Shown: one piece after another, positions 17,248 to 26,700 of the stretch
Numbering within the stretch: the stretch's first letter is position 1
How the letters are laid out: each line of letters starts with the position of its first letter
NCBI GenBank assembly: GCA_013298025.1
Contig: JAAFJE010000021.1
Coordinates: 1 to 64,000, forward strand
Direction of reading: 5' to 3'
Source of the DNA: Cytophagales bacterium
GTDB taxonomy: Bacteria > Bacteroidota > Bacteroidia > Cytophagales > Spirosomataceae
DNA length: 64,000 bases
Translations under genes and position numbers: made by a program
The notes under the pieces: model-generated
Seen by the model: the letters and a program-made list of their open reading frames with translations, nothing else
Databases searched by the model: none
What the model was told of the DNA's origin: nothing

Positions 17248-18699
17248 ATGTTCGGATTAGACACATCCTTGTTCATTCTTCTTTTCCTTTGCTTATTCTT
17301 GGCTTGTGCCTTTGAATTTGTTAATGGTTTTCACGACACAGCCAACGCTGTAGCCACAGTTATCTACACAAACTCTCTTAAACCAACCCAAGCGGTTGTA
17401 TGGTCGGGTTTGATGAACTTCATCGGATTGCTCACCGGTGGTGTAGGTGTAACGATGTCGATTATTGGTTTGCTACCCACCGATTTGCTGATAGACCCCA
17501 ACGTTTATCACTCCATGGCAACGGCACTGGCCATGCTTGGGGCAGCAATTATCTGGAATTTAGGCACTTGGTATTTTGGTATTCCAGCTTCTTCTTCGCA
17601 TACCTTGATTGGTTCTATTATTGGAATAGGTGTGGGCTACGCTCTTTTACCAGAAAATAAAGCAGGTTTATCTACCGTAAACTGGGATAAAGCTGTAGAA
17701 ATTGGACAAGCCTTGTTGCTGTCGCCTTTGTTTGGATTTGCGGTAGCCATCGTTTTTATGTACATCTTAAAAAAATCAGTTGCCAATAAAGAGATTTTCA
17801 AAGAGCCTAAAAAAGACACGCCTCCGCCTATGTGGATTCGTGCAGTGTTGTTTACCACTTGTACCTTGGTAAGTTTCTTCCACGGTCGTAACGACGGACA
17901 AAAAGGTATTGGTCTTGTGATGATGATTTTGATTGCTTTCTTACCAAGCTATTTTGCTCTAAACACCGAAATCGACCCTTTCAAATTACAAGGTTCAGTC
18001 GTAACGGTACAAGAAATTATTAGCAAAATAGACACCAATAAATTGTCTTCTACAGAAAAAGAAAGCTATGCCAAAGTAATGAAGGCAACCTCAGAACTCA
18101 ACAAGATTTTATTGGATAAAACCTTGATGAAAGGCTTGTCAACAGAAAAGAAATTAGAAATTCGTAAAGACGTTTTAGCGATTACAAAACATACCAAGAA
18201 ATTATCAGAAAGCGATGCCGTGGCATTCAGTGCTGATGACAAAAAAGCCTTGAAAAAAGCTACAGCAGGCGATACACCGCCGTTCTTCTCATTTGGTAAT
18301 GCCAACAAAGGGCTTTCGTCATTGACCGACTTTGCTCCAACTTGGGTTATGTGGATGATTGCCTTGTCGTTGGGCTTGGGTACAATGATTGGTTGGAAAA
18401 GAATTGTAGTAACCATTGGCGAGAAAATCGGTAAGCAGCACTTATCGTATGCTCAAGGTGCTTCGGCCGAATTAGTTGCCTCTATTACCATCGGCTTGGC
18501 CACTGCTTACAAATGGCCCGTATCTACCACACACGTACTTTCGTCGGGTATCGCTGGCTCAATGGTAGCTTCTAAAGGTATCAAAAACTTACAAGGTGGT
18601 ACTGTAAAAAGCATCGTGATGGCTTGGGTATTAACCTTGCCTGTAACCATCCTTATTTCAGCAACGTTGTTTGTATTCCTTCGTTGGATTATCGGATAA
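17248..18699 (+). CDS. Inorganic phosphate transporter, PiT family
   Basis: This 483-residue inner-membrane carrier takes up phosphate with protons or metal phosphate. Both halves of the inverted repeat are clear: FVNGFHDTANAVATVIYTN near residue 25 and the C-terminal GASAELVASITIGLATAY with PVSTTHVLSSGIAGSM. Between the halves (about residues 245-360) is a charged, Lys-rich helical region (TNKLSSTEKESYAKVMKATS and onward) that must be a soluble loop. A terminator follows, then a DUF2490 gene, a common partner of PiT genes in this phylum. Confidence 0.92.
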   Translation: MFGLDTSLFILLFLCLFLACAFEFVNGFHDTANAVATVIYTNSLKPTQAVVWSGLMNFIGLLTGGVGVTMSIIGLLPTDLLIDPNVYHSMATALAMLGAAIIWNLGTWYFGIPASSSHTLIGSIIGIGVGYALLPENKAGLSTVNWDKAVEIGQALLLSPLFGFAVAIVFMYILKKSVANKEIFKEPKKDTPPPMWIRAVLFTTCTLVSFFHGRNDGQKGIGLVMMILIAFLPSYFALNTEIDPFKLQGSVVTVQEIISKIDTNKLSSTEKESYAKVMKATSELNKILLDKTLMKGLSTEKKLEIRKDVLAITKHTKKLSESDAVAFSADDKKALKKATAGDTPPFFSFGNANKGLSSLTDFAPTWVMWMIALSLGLGTMIGWKRIVVTIGEKIGKQHLSYAQGASAELVASITIGLATAYKWPVSTTHVLSSGIAGSMVASKGIKNLQGGTVKSIVMAWVLTLPVTILISATLFVFLRWIIG

Positions 18700-18711
18700 T
18701 ATCTCTTTACA

Positions 18712-18748
18712 ACACTCATGGGGCTGTCAACCCATGAGTGTTTTTTTG
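18712..18748 (+). terminator. Hairpin terminator after the PiT gene
   Basis: Perfect 11-bp stem ACACTCATGGG / CCCATGAGTGT, 8-nt loop, then seven T residues. It may reduce but not abolish read-through into the DUF2490 gene 47 bp on. Confidence 0.85.
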
Positions 18749-18794
18749 ATTAAATAGACAGACTGTTACCAACCAATATAGAAAATCCAAATTT

Positions 18795-19634
18795 ATGAAA
18801 AAGTTATTCCTAACGGCTTTGGTGTCGTTATTAGCTACTGCTTTGTGTTCAGCTCAAAGTCCACGTCAATACTATCATATTGCTAATGGTTGGACAGACC
18901 TTAATATTTCGGGGAAAATTGCAGGAAAATTCACTTGGCAACTCGAAAACCAACAGCGTCGCCAAGATATGCAAGGCGATTACAACGAAGCCACTACTAC
19001 TGGCAATCCATACCATAATCTCAATCAACACGTTTTTCGTCCTTGGGTTCATTTTCAACTCAATCCTAATGTACGTTTTTCCTTGATGCCTTTCGGTTGG
19101 ATTGGCTCAAATCGCTACAAAGAAGGAAATCCCTCGGCTTTTTTTGCCGAATATCGTATTTCTCCGCAAGTCATACTCACCCAAAACCTCGGAAGACTAC
19201 GTATAGATAACCGCTTTCGTTATGAGTTCAGATGGATTGGACAAAACCAAAGTGTTGACGATAAAAGCTTTTTGTACGGAGGTGATTTTACCAATGCTAC
19301 TTTCAGAGAGCGTTTTCGCTACCAGATAAAAATGACCTTGCCCTTGAACCATGCCAAAATGGATGACAAAACTTTGTACGCTCAAGCATACGACGAGTTG
19401 TTTGTGAATATGGGTGAAAAAGTAGGTAATTTGAACTTACTCGACCAAAACCGCGTATTGGTTGGACTTGGCTATAAATTCAATAAATTCCTTTCGTTAG
19501 AAGCAGGTTATATGCAGCAAACGATTTATCGTTTTAATAATGCCGATAAAAATAACGTAGAAATTAATAACATTTTACAACTCAATTTGGCGGTAAGCAA
19601 CTTTGAGCAATTGTTACAAAAAATAAAAAAATAG
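18795..19634 (+). CDS. DUF2490 outer-membrane protein
   Basis: The 279-residue product has a signal peptide (about residues 1-20, cleaved after CSAQ) and then repeated amphipathic beta strands rich in Trp, Tyr and Phe, ending in a strand, as in outer-membrane barrels. The pattern PRQYYHIANGWTDLNISGKI and the paired RFRYEFRW and RERFRYQIKM strands fit DUF2490. Function is unknown. It follows the PiT phosphate transporter on the same strand, so a role in phosphate entry through the outer membrane is possible, by association only. Confidence 0.75.
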   Translation: MKKLFLTALVSLLATALCSAQSPRQYYHIANGWTDLNISGKIAGKFTWQLENQQRRQDMQGDYNEATTTGNPYHNLNQHVFRPWVHFQLNPNVRFSLMPFGWIGSNRYKEGNPSAFFAEYRISPQVILTQNLGRLRIDNRFRYEFRWIGQNQSVDDKSFLYGGDFTNATFRERFRYQIKMTLPLNHAKMDDKTLYAQAYDELFVNMGEKVGNLNLLDQNRVLVGLGYKFNKFLSLEAGYMQQTIYRFNNADKNNVEINNILQLNLAVSNFEQLLQKIKK

Positions 19635-19636
19635 AT

Positions 19637-19689
19637 AAAAGCAGAAGCGTGATGAAGATAGGATTTGTCTTCATCACGCTTCTGCTTTT
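19637..19689. terminator. Bidirectional terminator, 22-bp perfect stem
   Basis: Perfect inverted repeat 19637-19658 against 19668-19689 with A-rich left and T-rich right ends. It separates the convergent DUF2490 and metallophosphoesterase genes and serves both. Confidence 0.9.
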
Positions 19690-19697
19690 TGACGTAT

Positions 19698-20969
19698 TTA
19701 TGCTCTCGTCAACTCAAAAACCGTAATTTCTGGCGGCATACCAATACGACCGGGATAGCCCAAATAACCATAACCACGATTGACGTATAATTGCTGGTCG
19801 TCTTGTTTGTACAAACCTGCCCATTGCTTATACACATACTGTGCTGGCGACCACGTTTTGTCGCCCACCGTTACGCCAAATTGTGTTCCATGCGTATGCC
19901 CCGAAAACATCACGTCAATATCTTTGTAACGAGTATTCACTTCTTTATCCCAGTGCGTAGGGTCATGCGAAAGCAATAATTTGACCGCCGCTTCATCCGT
20001 ACCTTTTACCGCTTTTGCCAAGTCGCCATACGTATGAAAACGAGCCGCACCACTGATATTTTGCACCCCAATAATGGCTAGTTTTTCGCCATTTTGTTCT
20101 AGGAAACGATGTTCGTCGTTGAGCAAATCCCAGCCCATGAGTTGATGAGATTTTTTCAAATCGGCTAAATTTTGTTTCTTAGCCTGCGGGCTTTCCCATC
20201 GAAGATAATCGCCATAATCGTGATTCCCCAAGGTTGAATATACCCCCAAAGGTGCTTTTACTTTGCCAAACAAATCAATATAATCTTTTACCTCTCTTGC
20301 TTCATTGTTGACCAAATCGCCTGTAAAAAATACGACATCGGGTTTTTGGTTCAAGAGCATATCAATACCCCCTTTCACAGCCACTTTGTTGAAAAAACTT
20401 CCCGAATGAATATCCGAAATTTGGGCGATGGTAAGCCCTTCAAATGCTTTAGGCAAATTTTTTAAAGCCAGTTTTACTTTTCTGATTCTGTAATCATGTG
20501 CCCCCGACAAAATTCCCCAAGTCATAGCCACCGCAGGAATCGAGCCAGCCACCACAGCGGTTTTCATCAAAAACTCCGAGCGACTGATAGACGTTTCGGT
20601 TGTGGTTGTATTAGAAGCAACACCACCTTTTCCTTGCCATTCTTGCTCCTTGGCAACCAGCCAACGCACCAAGCGACCGAGGTCGTCGATAAGTAAAAAC
20701 AAGATGACCACAAGTTTAGAAAAGTAATTCATAAACACCCCAACCATAATCCAAGTACGCAGGGTTTTGCCCAACCAATCGGGATTAGTAAAGTTGTACA
20801 GCCACATACCTGTGAGCGTTAGGACGGTTAGTCCCCAAAAAATAGAGCGGACAACCGATTGAACCGTTTGAGAGGTATTTTGAAAAGAAACCCTTAAAGC
20901 TTGCCAGACGTACCAATCTATCAGCAAAAACAACAAGGTAACTATTGGAATCACAATCAATTTATTCAT
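19698..20969 (-). CDS. Membrane-anchored calcineurin-like metallophosphoesterase
   Basis: The first ~115 residues contain about four hydrophobic helices; a further hydrophobic segment near 135-155 precedes the catalytic domain. That domain carries all metal-binding motifs of the family in order: QISDIHSGSF, FFTGDLVNNE, STLGNHDYGDY, LLSHDPTHWD and MFSGHTHGTQFG. It should hydrolyse a phosphoester with two metal ions on the periplasmic face or at the membrane; YkuE/YaeI-like enzymes of similar layout act on lipid phosphoesters. The substrate is unproven. Single-gene unit. Confidence 0.85.
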   Translation of the reverse strand: MNKLIVIPIVTLLFLLIDWYVWQALRVSFQNTSQTVQSVVRSIFWGLTVLTLTGMWLYNFTNPDWLGKTLRTWIMVGVFMNYFSKLVVILFLLIDDLGRLVRWLVAKEQEWQGKGGVASNTTTTETSISRSEFLMKTAVVAGSIPAVAMTWGILSGAHDYRIRKVKLALKNLPKAFEGLTIAQISDIHSGSFFNKVAVKGGIDMLLNQKPDVVFFTGDLVNNEAREVKDYIDLFGKVKAPLGVYSTLGNHDYGDYLRWESPQAKKQNLADLKKSHQLMGWDLLNDEHRFLEQNGEKLAIIGVQNISGAARFHTYGDLAKAVKGTDEAAVKLLLSHDPTHWDKEVNTRYKDIDVMFSGHTHGTQFGVTVGDKTWSPAQYVYKQWAGLYKQDDQQLYVNRGYGYLGYPGRIGMPPEITVFELTRA

Positions 20970-21114
20970 TGTATCGGAACGGGAAGAAAGTTTGAAATCG
21001 ACGTTTCAAACACAACGCTGTTAGCAAAGATTATGTTTCAAAGTAAGCTTTTTTATGATGAATGGTCGAGGTGTATTTTGAAGGGCAAGCAACAGGATTT
21101 TTTACACACGCCCA

Positions 21115-21122
21115 TACTTTTG
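21115..21122 (+). promoter_or_regulatory. Candidate -7 box of the restriction endonuclease gene
   Basis: TACTTTTG matches TAnnTTTG 73 bp before the ATG at 21195; no well-spaced TTG is present, which would make it a weak promoter. Confidence 0.4.
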
Positions 21123-21194
21123 TAGAAAAAATACTACATTTGGGGTGAGAATATACTGAGATGATTTCCATTTTGACCCCTTTTTTTCGCACAG

Positions 21195-21881
21195 ATGACA
21201 GAAAAGAAAAAAGTAACAGCATCAGAAATTTACGACTTGCTTTTGAATGAGTTTAAAATAAAAGAACAAATCGGGAGTATTGAAATCATCTTTGGAGGCA
21301 TTTCAGCAAAATATAATGGCAAAGATGCTATTGGCGATTTATTGCAACAGTGGTTGACAGAATGGCTTACGCAAAAAGGGTTCTATTTTAGACAACCAGC
21401 TAATACACTGGAATTTCCTGATTTTTTTCTAACCGAAAAATCAACTACAGGTCTTCTTGAACTCAAAACTTTTAATGCCGAAGCGAGCCCTGCGTTCGAT
21501 ATTGCCAACTTTGATAGTTACTGTACCTCTTTATTAACTATTCCCGAAAGAATAGAAGCAGATTATTTGATTTTAAGCTATAAAATGATAGATGCAGAAC
21601 TTTCTATTGATAATATTTGGCTTAAAAAAGTATGGGAAATGACAAGTCCATCAGGGCAAGACCCCATAAAAATGCAAGTCAAAAGAAACCAAATCTATAA
21701 TCTTCGTCCATGTACATGGTATTCGCAAAAACTTAAATATCAGCCATTTAGTAACAAAATAGATTTCTTAAAAGCTATATCAGAAACACTCCATTTATAT
21801 CCACAATGTGATAATTACAAAGAAAAGTGGCTTGAAAAAGTAATGATAAAGTATCAGGAAAATACTGGCGTTAAACTTTGA
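21195..21881 (+). CDS. Type II restriction endonuclease, NgoBV/NlaIV-like
   Basis: The 228-residue protein resembles the NgoBV family: GKDAIGDLLQQWLTEWL near residue 42, the catalytic PD-x12-ELK motif (Pro75-Asp76 ... Glu89-Leu90-Lys91) within EFPDFFLTE and LLELKTF, then ASPAFDIANFDSYC. NgoBV and its isoschizomer NlaIV cut within GGNNCC, so that target is predicted here by homology. The 3' end overlaps the convergent methyltransferase gene by 11 bp. The gene is AT-richer than the flanking housekeeping genes, in line with transfer. Confidence 0.82.
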   Translation: MTEKKKVTASEIYDLLLNEFKIKEQIGSIEIIFGGISAKYNGKDAIGDLLQQWLTEWLTQKGFYFRQPANTLEFPDFFLTEKSTTGLLELKTFNAEASPAFDIANFDSYCTSLLTIPERIEADYLILSYKMIDAELSIDNIWLKKVWEMTSPSGQDPIKMQVKRNQIYNLRPCTWYSQKLKYQPFSNKIDFLKAISETLHLYPQCDNYKEKWLEKVMIKYQENTGVKL

Positions 21882-23256
21882 ATAACGATACTTGACTAGC
21901 CAAGTCATGTTCTTTATCTATTACTAACGCTACCCCTTCAACAGCATCTAATACCCTTTCTGCAATGGCTTTGATTACAGGAACTACCACGGTATTACCC
22001 AATAAATCAAAGGCATGGCTTTCTTTTAAAGGAATCTCATAGCTCTCTGGATACCCAAATAAACGTAAGCCTTCTCTGATGGTCAGCCTCCGTAATCCTT
22101 TCCCATCAGGAACTGCAATTTTCACCATGTCGGTTGCTACCAAGGTTGGGGCAATATCAAACGGACTAAGTATTTTATTGATTTCAAAACTTAATTTACC
22201 CGTTACAATATTATAGCCTTTGGGCTTGGTTTCGTCATAGACTCGCTCGGTAATAGTGCCATTTTCAGTAACATTCGTGACCAACTTTTTAGGATGCTCA
22301 AACTTGATATACCCTTTTTCCACCAAATCATCCAACAAGGCTTGTAAATCAACCTGTTCAAAAAGGTTATTCATTGGAAAAAAAGAAGCTATTTGTTCCA
22401 ATGTTAGGGGCATTCCATCCATCCAATCAATTCCTATTTCGCTTGCCCACTGTTTTTTCCTTCTTTCTTTGAAAAGCTTATTGAGTAAATTAATTTGGTC
22501 TTTTGTACACGTTCCTTTAATACCAATATCCCAACTATGGATATTATTATCTCCTCCACGCTTATCTTTTATAGACTTGCCATACAGCTCTTTTATATCA
22601 AAATGACTTAGTAATTTTCGAGTAAAATCGGTATTCATAGTTGGCTTTCCTCGCTCCAAAATATCGTTCAGCACCTTAAACGTGGGTTCAAAACCATCTA
22701 ATGATACTTTTTCATGCTTAGTGCCTACAATGAAAACTCTTTTTCTTGACTGTGGAACGCCAAAATTTACGCTATCTAATACTTTCCATGATACCTGATA
22801 GCCCAACTCTTCTTCCAATTTGTATAGAATTGTATTAAGGGTTCTACCAATTTCATCGTATTTGTTCTCTAAATCATGCTTAACTAAGCCTTCTACATTT
22901 TCGAGAATAAAACCTTGTGGCTGATGGTATTTTAAAATACGTTCTATTTCAAAGAAGAGCGTTCCTCTGGTATCTGCAAAGCCGTTACGTTTCCCTCCTG
23001 CACTAAAAGGCTGGCAAGGAAAACCACCAAAAAGGAAGTCAAAAGGAGGAATATCTTCGTTTTTTACCTGAAAAATATCTCCTACAAAATTATCATGCTC
23101 ATAATTATGCTTGAGGGTCTGAATAGCATAAGGCTTTATTTCAGACGTAAGTACACATTCTGTATCAATGCCTCTCTCACCACAGGCTTGTTCAAATCCA
23201 AGACGAATCCCTCCTAGCCCTGCAAACAAATCTATAAACTTCAATTTAGTTTTCAT
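21871..23256 (-). CDS. DNA (cytosine-5-)-methyltransferase of the type II system
   Basis: The 461-residue enzyme carries the ordered m5C motifs: I FIDLFAGLGGIRLGF (7-21), IV GGFPCQPFSAGGKRNG with catalytic Cys81, VI ENV (119-121), VIII QSRKRVFIVG (169-178), then a long variable region with the target recognition domain, IX TIREGLRLFGYPESY and X LLGNTVVVPVI. It should methylate the site cut by the adjacent nuclease (predicted GGNNCC) using S-adenosylmethionine. It overlaps the DUF6471 gene at its start by 11 bp and the nuclease gene at its end by 11 bp. Confidence 0.93.
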   Translation of the reverse strand: MKTKLKFIDLFAGLGGIRLGFEQACGERGIDTECVLTSEIKPYAIQTLKHNYEHDNFVGDIFQVKNEDIPPFDFLFGGFPCQPFSAGGKRNGFADTRGTLFFEIERILKYHQPQGFILENVEGLVKHDLENKYDEIGRTLNTILYKLEEELGYQVSWKVLDSVNFGVPQSRKRVFIVGTKHEKVSLDGFEPTFKVLNDILERGKPTMNTDFTRKLLSHFDIKELYGKSIKDKRGGDNNIHSWDIGIKGTCTKDQINLLNKLFKERRKKQWASEIGIDWMDGMPLTLEQIASFFPMNNLFEQVDLQALLDDLVEKGYIKFEHPKKLVTNVTENGTITERVYDETKPKGYNIVTGKLSFEINKILSPFDIAPTLVATDMVKIAVPDGKGLRRLTIREGLRLFGYPESYEIPLKESHAFDLLGNTVVVPVIKAIAERVLDAVEGVALVIDKEHDLASQVSLFKV

Positions 23257-23527
23257 CCTTCGCTGTTTTATACTTTAATTTTTGCTCTGCTACCATCCTA
23301 TTAAAGCTGTATTCTTCAATGTCTATTTTGGTACACCCCATCACATATAAACATTGCACAAAAAACGAAGCACTGAATGTACCTCTACTGATTTTACTAT
23401 CAACACTCGCCTTTGTTTCAGTACAACCATGTTGATTCAATAAAATGGTTAAATCTTCTGTTGATAAGCCCCTTTTTATCAACTCAGATTTGAGCATTCG
23501 TTTGACTTTATCATTCCATTCAGACAT
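23246..23527 (-). CDS. DUF6471 small protein of the restriction-modification operon
   Basis: This 93-residue basic protein has the DUF6471 pattern: a WNDKVKRMLKSELIKRGLS helix, a helix-turn-helix-like middle (LTILLNQHGCTETKASVDSKI) and SRGTFSASFFVQCLYVMGC. It precedes the methyltransferase gene with an 11-bp overlap, so the two are translated as a unit. Its helix-turn-helix look and its place suggest a regulator that delays or balances the nuclease, like C proteins, but it lacks the classical C-protein sequence. Upstream, ATGCAAA occurs twice 12 bp apart (23576 and 23588) and could be an operator. Confidence 0.65.
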   Translation of the reverse strand: MSEWNDKVKRMLKSELIKRGLSTEDLTILLNQHGCTETKASVDSKISRGTFSASFFVQCLYVMGCTKIDIEEYSFNRMVAEQKLKYKTAKDEN

Positions 23528-23780
23528 ATCTTTTGGGCATTAAATTTGCGTGAATTTATCAATAAATTATCATATATGCAAAATATCATGCAAATAATAA
23601 AAATATTATACTATTTTTAATAAAGCCTTCTCCATGACAATCATCCTGTTGCATATATTTTTTTCATTTTTGTTGGGAATCTGTAAAAGTTTTTAGAAAT
23701 TTCTTACAAAGAGCCGTGACCTATTGACACTCGTGTGAAAGCCCTCCTCTGATACAAAAACTTCAAACATTCCAACAATC

Positions 23781-26700
23781 ATGAACCGTAAAATTTCTTT
23801 GCTGTGTAGCCTAGTCCTGTGCATTGCTATGGCTTGTTATCTCTGCTCTTCGTGTGCACGCTGGGGCGGTGTGCGGGTTATTAGCACCAATTTTGAAGAC
23901 GAAATCAACGAAAACCAAAACTTGGTCTTTACTTTCAGCAAAGACTTGGTGAGCATCGGCGAACTCAACACTTGGTATTCGGGCGATTATATTCAGTTTT
24001 CGCCTAAAGTAGAAGGGAAATTCAAATGGACTGCCCCCAACGAATTGGTTTTTTCGCCTACGGTTGGCTTCGACCCTGCTACCAAATACACCGCCGAACT
24101 GAGTAAATTGCTGGTCAGTAGTGCCAAAGAAAAATATGCCATCAGCGATGAGGCTATCCAATTTCATACGCCTTTTTTAAACCTTAAAAAAATCGAAAGT
24201 TTTTGGTCGAAACCCAAAAATGCTGCCGTACAACCAGTACTGAGTTTGCATTTTAATTACCCCGTCAATCCGCAAGAACTTACACAGTTGCTCAAAATAT
24301 CGGATGCCAACGAGCATCCTTATACTTTTCAGATTGTTCAATCGACGCTTGCCAGTGTGATTTTTGTACGGGTACAGGGCGTTGAAAGTAGCACCGAAAG
24401 CCTACATTGCCATATTGAAAAAGGGCTTACATTGCCCGCCACCAACCATAAATTGAGCGAAAATCTCGACCAAGAAATTACCTTGCACGATGCCAATACC
24501 CTCGAAGTATTGGCTGTTGACAATGGTTTTGAACAAAACCAAGGCGTGATAAAAGTTACGTTTAGTCAAAGTTTACAAGCCGAAAATATCCAGAAAGCCT
24601 ATAAGATTTTGCTTGATGAGGATACTCAACAAAACCAGCAAACAGAAGAGGACGAAGAAATCGTTGTTTCGCCAGAGGTGAGTTACGATTCGTTGGGTAA
24701 TGTGATTCCACAAACGGTACAGCCTCCAAAGCCTAGCACCAACTATGCAACCGAACTCAGCACCAAAACAGAAGTGCAAGAAAATACCTTGATTATTCAC
24801 GGAGCGTTTAATGAAGCCGATAAATATATCCTGAGCCTCAACTCAACACTGACCAGTACGCTGGGTATTAATTTAGCCGAACCTGTGGAAAAAGACCTTT
24901 TCTTTGGCGATATGCCTGCCTCCATTGGTTTTATGAACAAGCGTGCTACCTATCTTACCTCAAAAGGACACAAAAACATCGCCGTTAATATCGTAAATGT
25001 GCCCAAGGTAAATGTAAAAATTGCCAAAATTTACGAAAATAACATCCTGAATTTTATTCGACAAAATCGTTATGAAGACTATAATTACGACGAAAGTGCC
25101 CCTAGCCTTTTGCCCAAAACCTTTGTGTATTATGAAGACGAATCGGGGATGTATTCGGATGTAATTGTAGAGAAAACCGTAGAAACAAGCAATTTGCCCG
25201 AAGCTCAAGGCGTAAAAGCCCTCAATTTGTCGCTCCCCGACCAAAATAACCTGCGAGGAATTTATTTGGTGAATATTCATTCTACCGACCAATACTATTT
25301 GAACGCTACCAAATTGGTCAGTATTTCAGACATTGGGCTTATCACCAAACAAGCCGACGACGAGCTATGGGTTTTTGCCAATTCTATCAAAACAACCGAA
25401 GCGCTTCCAGAGGTTGAGGTAAGCCTTATTTCGAGTAATAACCAGACGATTCTGACCCAAAAAACCAATGGCAATGGCATTGCGGTTTTCAAAAATTTCA
25501 ATAAAACAGGCTTCAAAGTTGCCCTCATTACAGCCCACAACGAACAAGATTTTAATTACCTTTATTTAGAAGATACCGCCGTTGAAACCTCTCGTTTCGA
25601 GGTCGATGGCAAACGCAACAATACCACTGGTTTAGACGCATTTTTGTATGGCGACCGAGATATTTACCGCCCCGGCGAAACCATTCAGGTGCATGGCATT
25701 GTACGTACACAACAATGGGACAACGCCGAAAATATCCCTGTAAAGCTGCGTTTGTTGCAACCTAATGGCAAGGAATACCAAAGTTTTCTCCTCAAAACCA
25801 ACGAACAAGGAGCGATAGACTTGTCTATTCCAACCGATAGAGCGGCCGTTACGGGTACGTATGTGCTAGAGCTGCTCAATGGCAACGATGTGCTTTTGAA
25901 TACCCGCAATGTGGCTATCGAAGAATTTATGCCCGACAGAATCAAGGTTGATACCCAAACCGATAAGCCTTTTTATCTCAACGGCGAACGTATTCAGATG
26001 AATGCGATAGCACAAAATTTATTTGGCCCCCCTGCTTCCAATCGTAATTATGAAATGGAATTGAGGCTTGGGAAAAAAGCCTTTATTGCTAAAAACTATC
26101 CTCAATATGTATTTGATATTCAGGAAAATACCCATTTCGAGTCGGTTGTTCGGCAAGGCACTACCAACGACCAAGGATTGGCTCGTGAGCAGTTTATCAT
26201 TCCTGCTACTTATACCAATATGGGTGTGTTGGAAGGAAAAATTTATGTAACCGTTTTCGACGAAACAGGAAGGCCAGTCAACCGCCTTAAAAAACTGGAT
26301 ATTTACACCCAGCCTGTATTTTACGGCATAGGACTCAACGACAGCTACGTTGCAACCAATGCCCCCATGAACATTCCGCTTATTGCTTTAAACAAAGATG
26401 AACAATTGGTAAACACCCAAGCCCAAATAGAAATTATCCGCTTTGATTATCAAACCGTGATTGAACGAAACTCCGACCATTCGGTGAAATATTCTTCTAA
26501 AAAGCAAAGCAAAATCGTCTTGAATCGCCTCGTGACGTTCAAGCAAGGCAAAGCCGACATCAATTATGCTCCTCCCATTTCGGGCGAATACGAAATTCGG
26601 GTGCATCGGGTAGGCAGCACTTCGTGGACGGCTCGCTCGTTTTATGCCTACAGTTGGGGCAATACCACCAATAGTTCGTTTGAAGTAGATACCGAAGGCA

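Noticed and set aside
21130-23600. Integron cassette or phage island around the restriction-modification genes
   Set aside because: I found no attC-like cores, integrase or flanking direct repeats at either edge; AT-richness alone supports transfer but not a mechanism.
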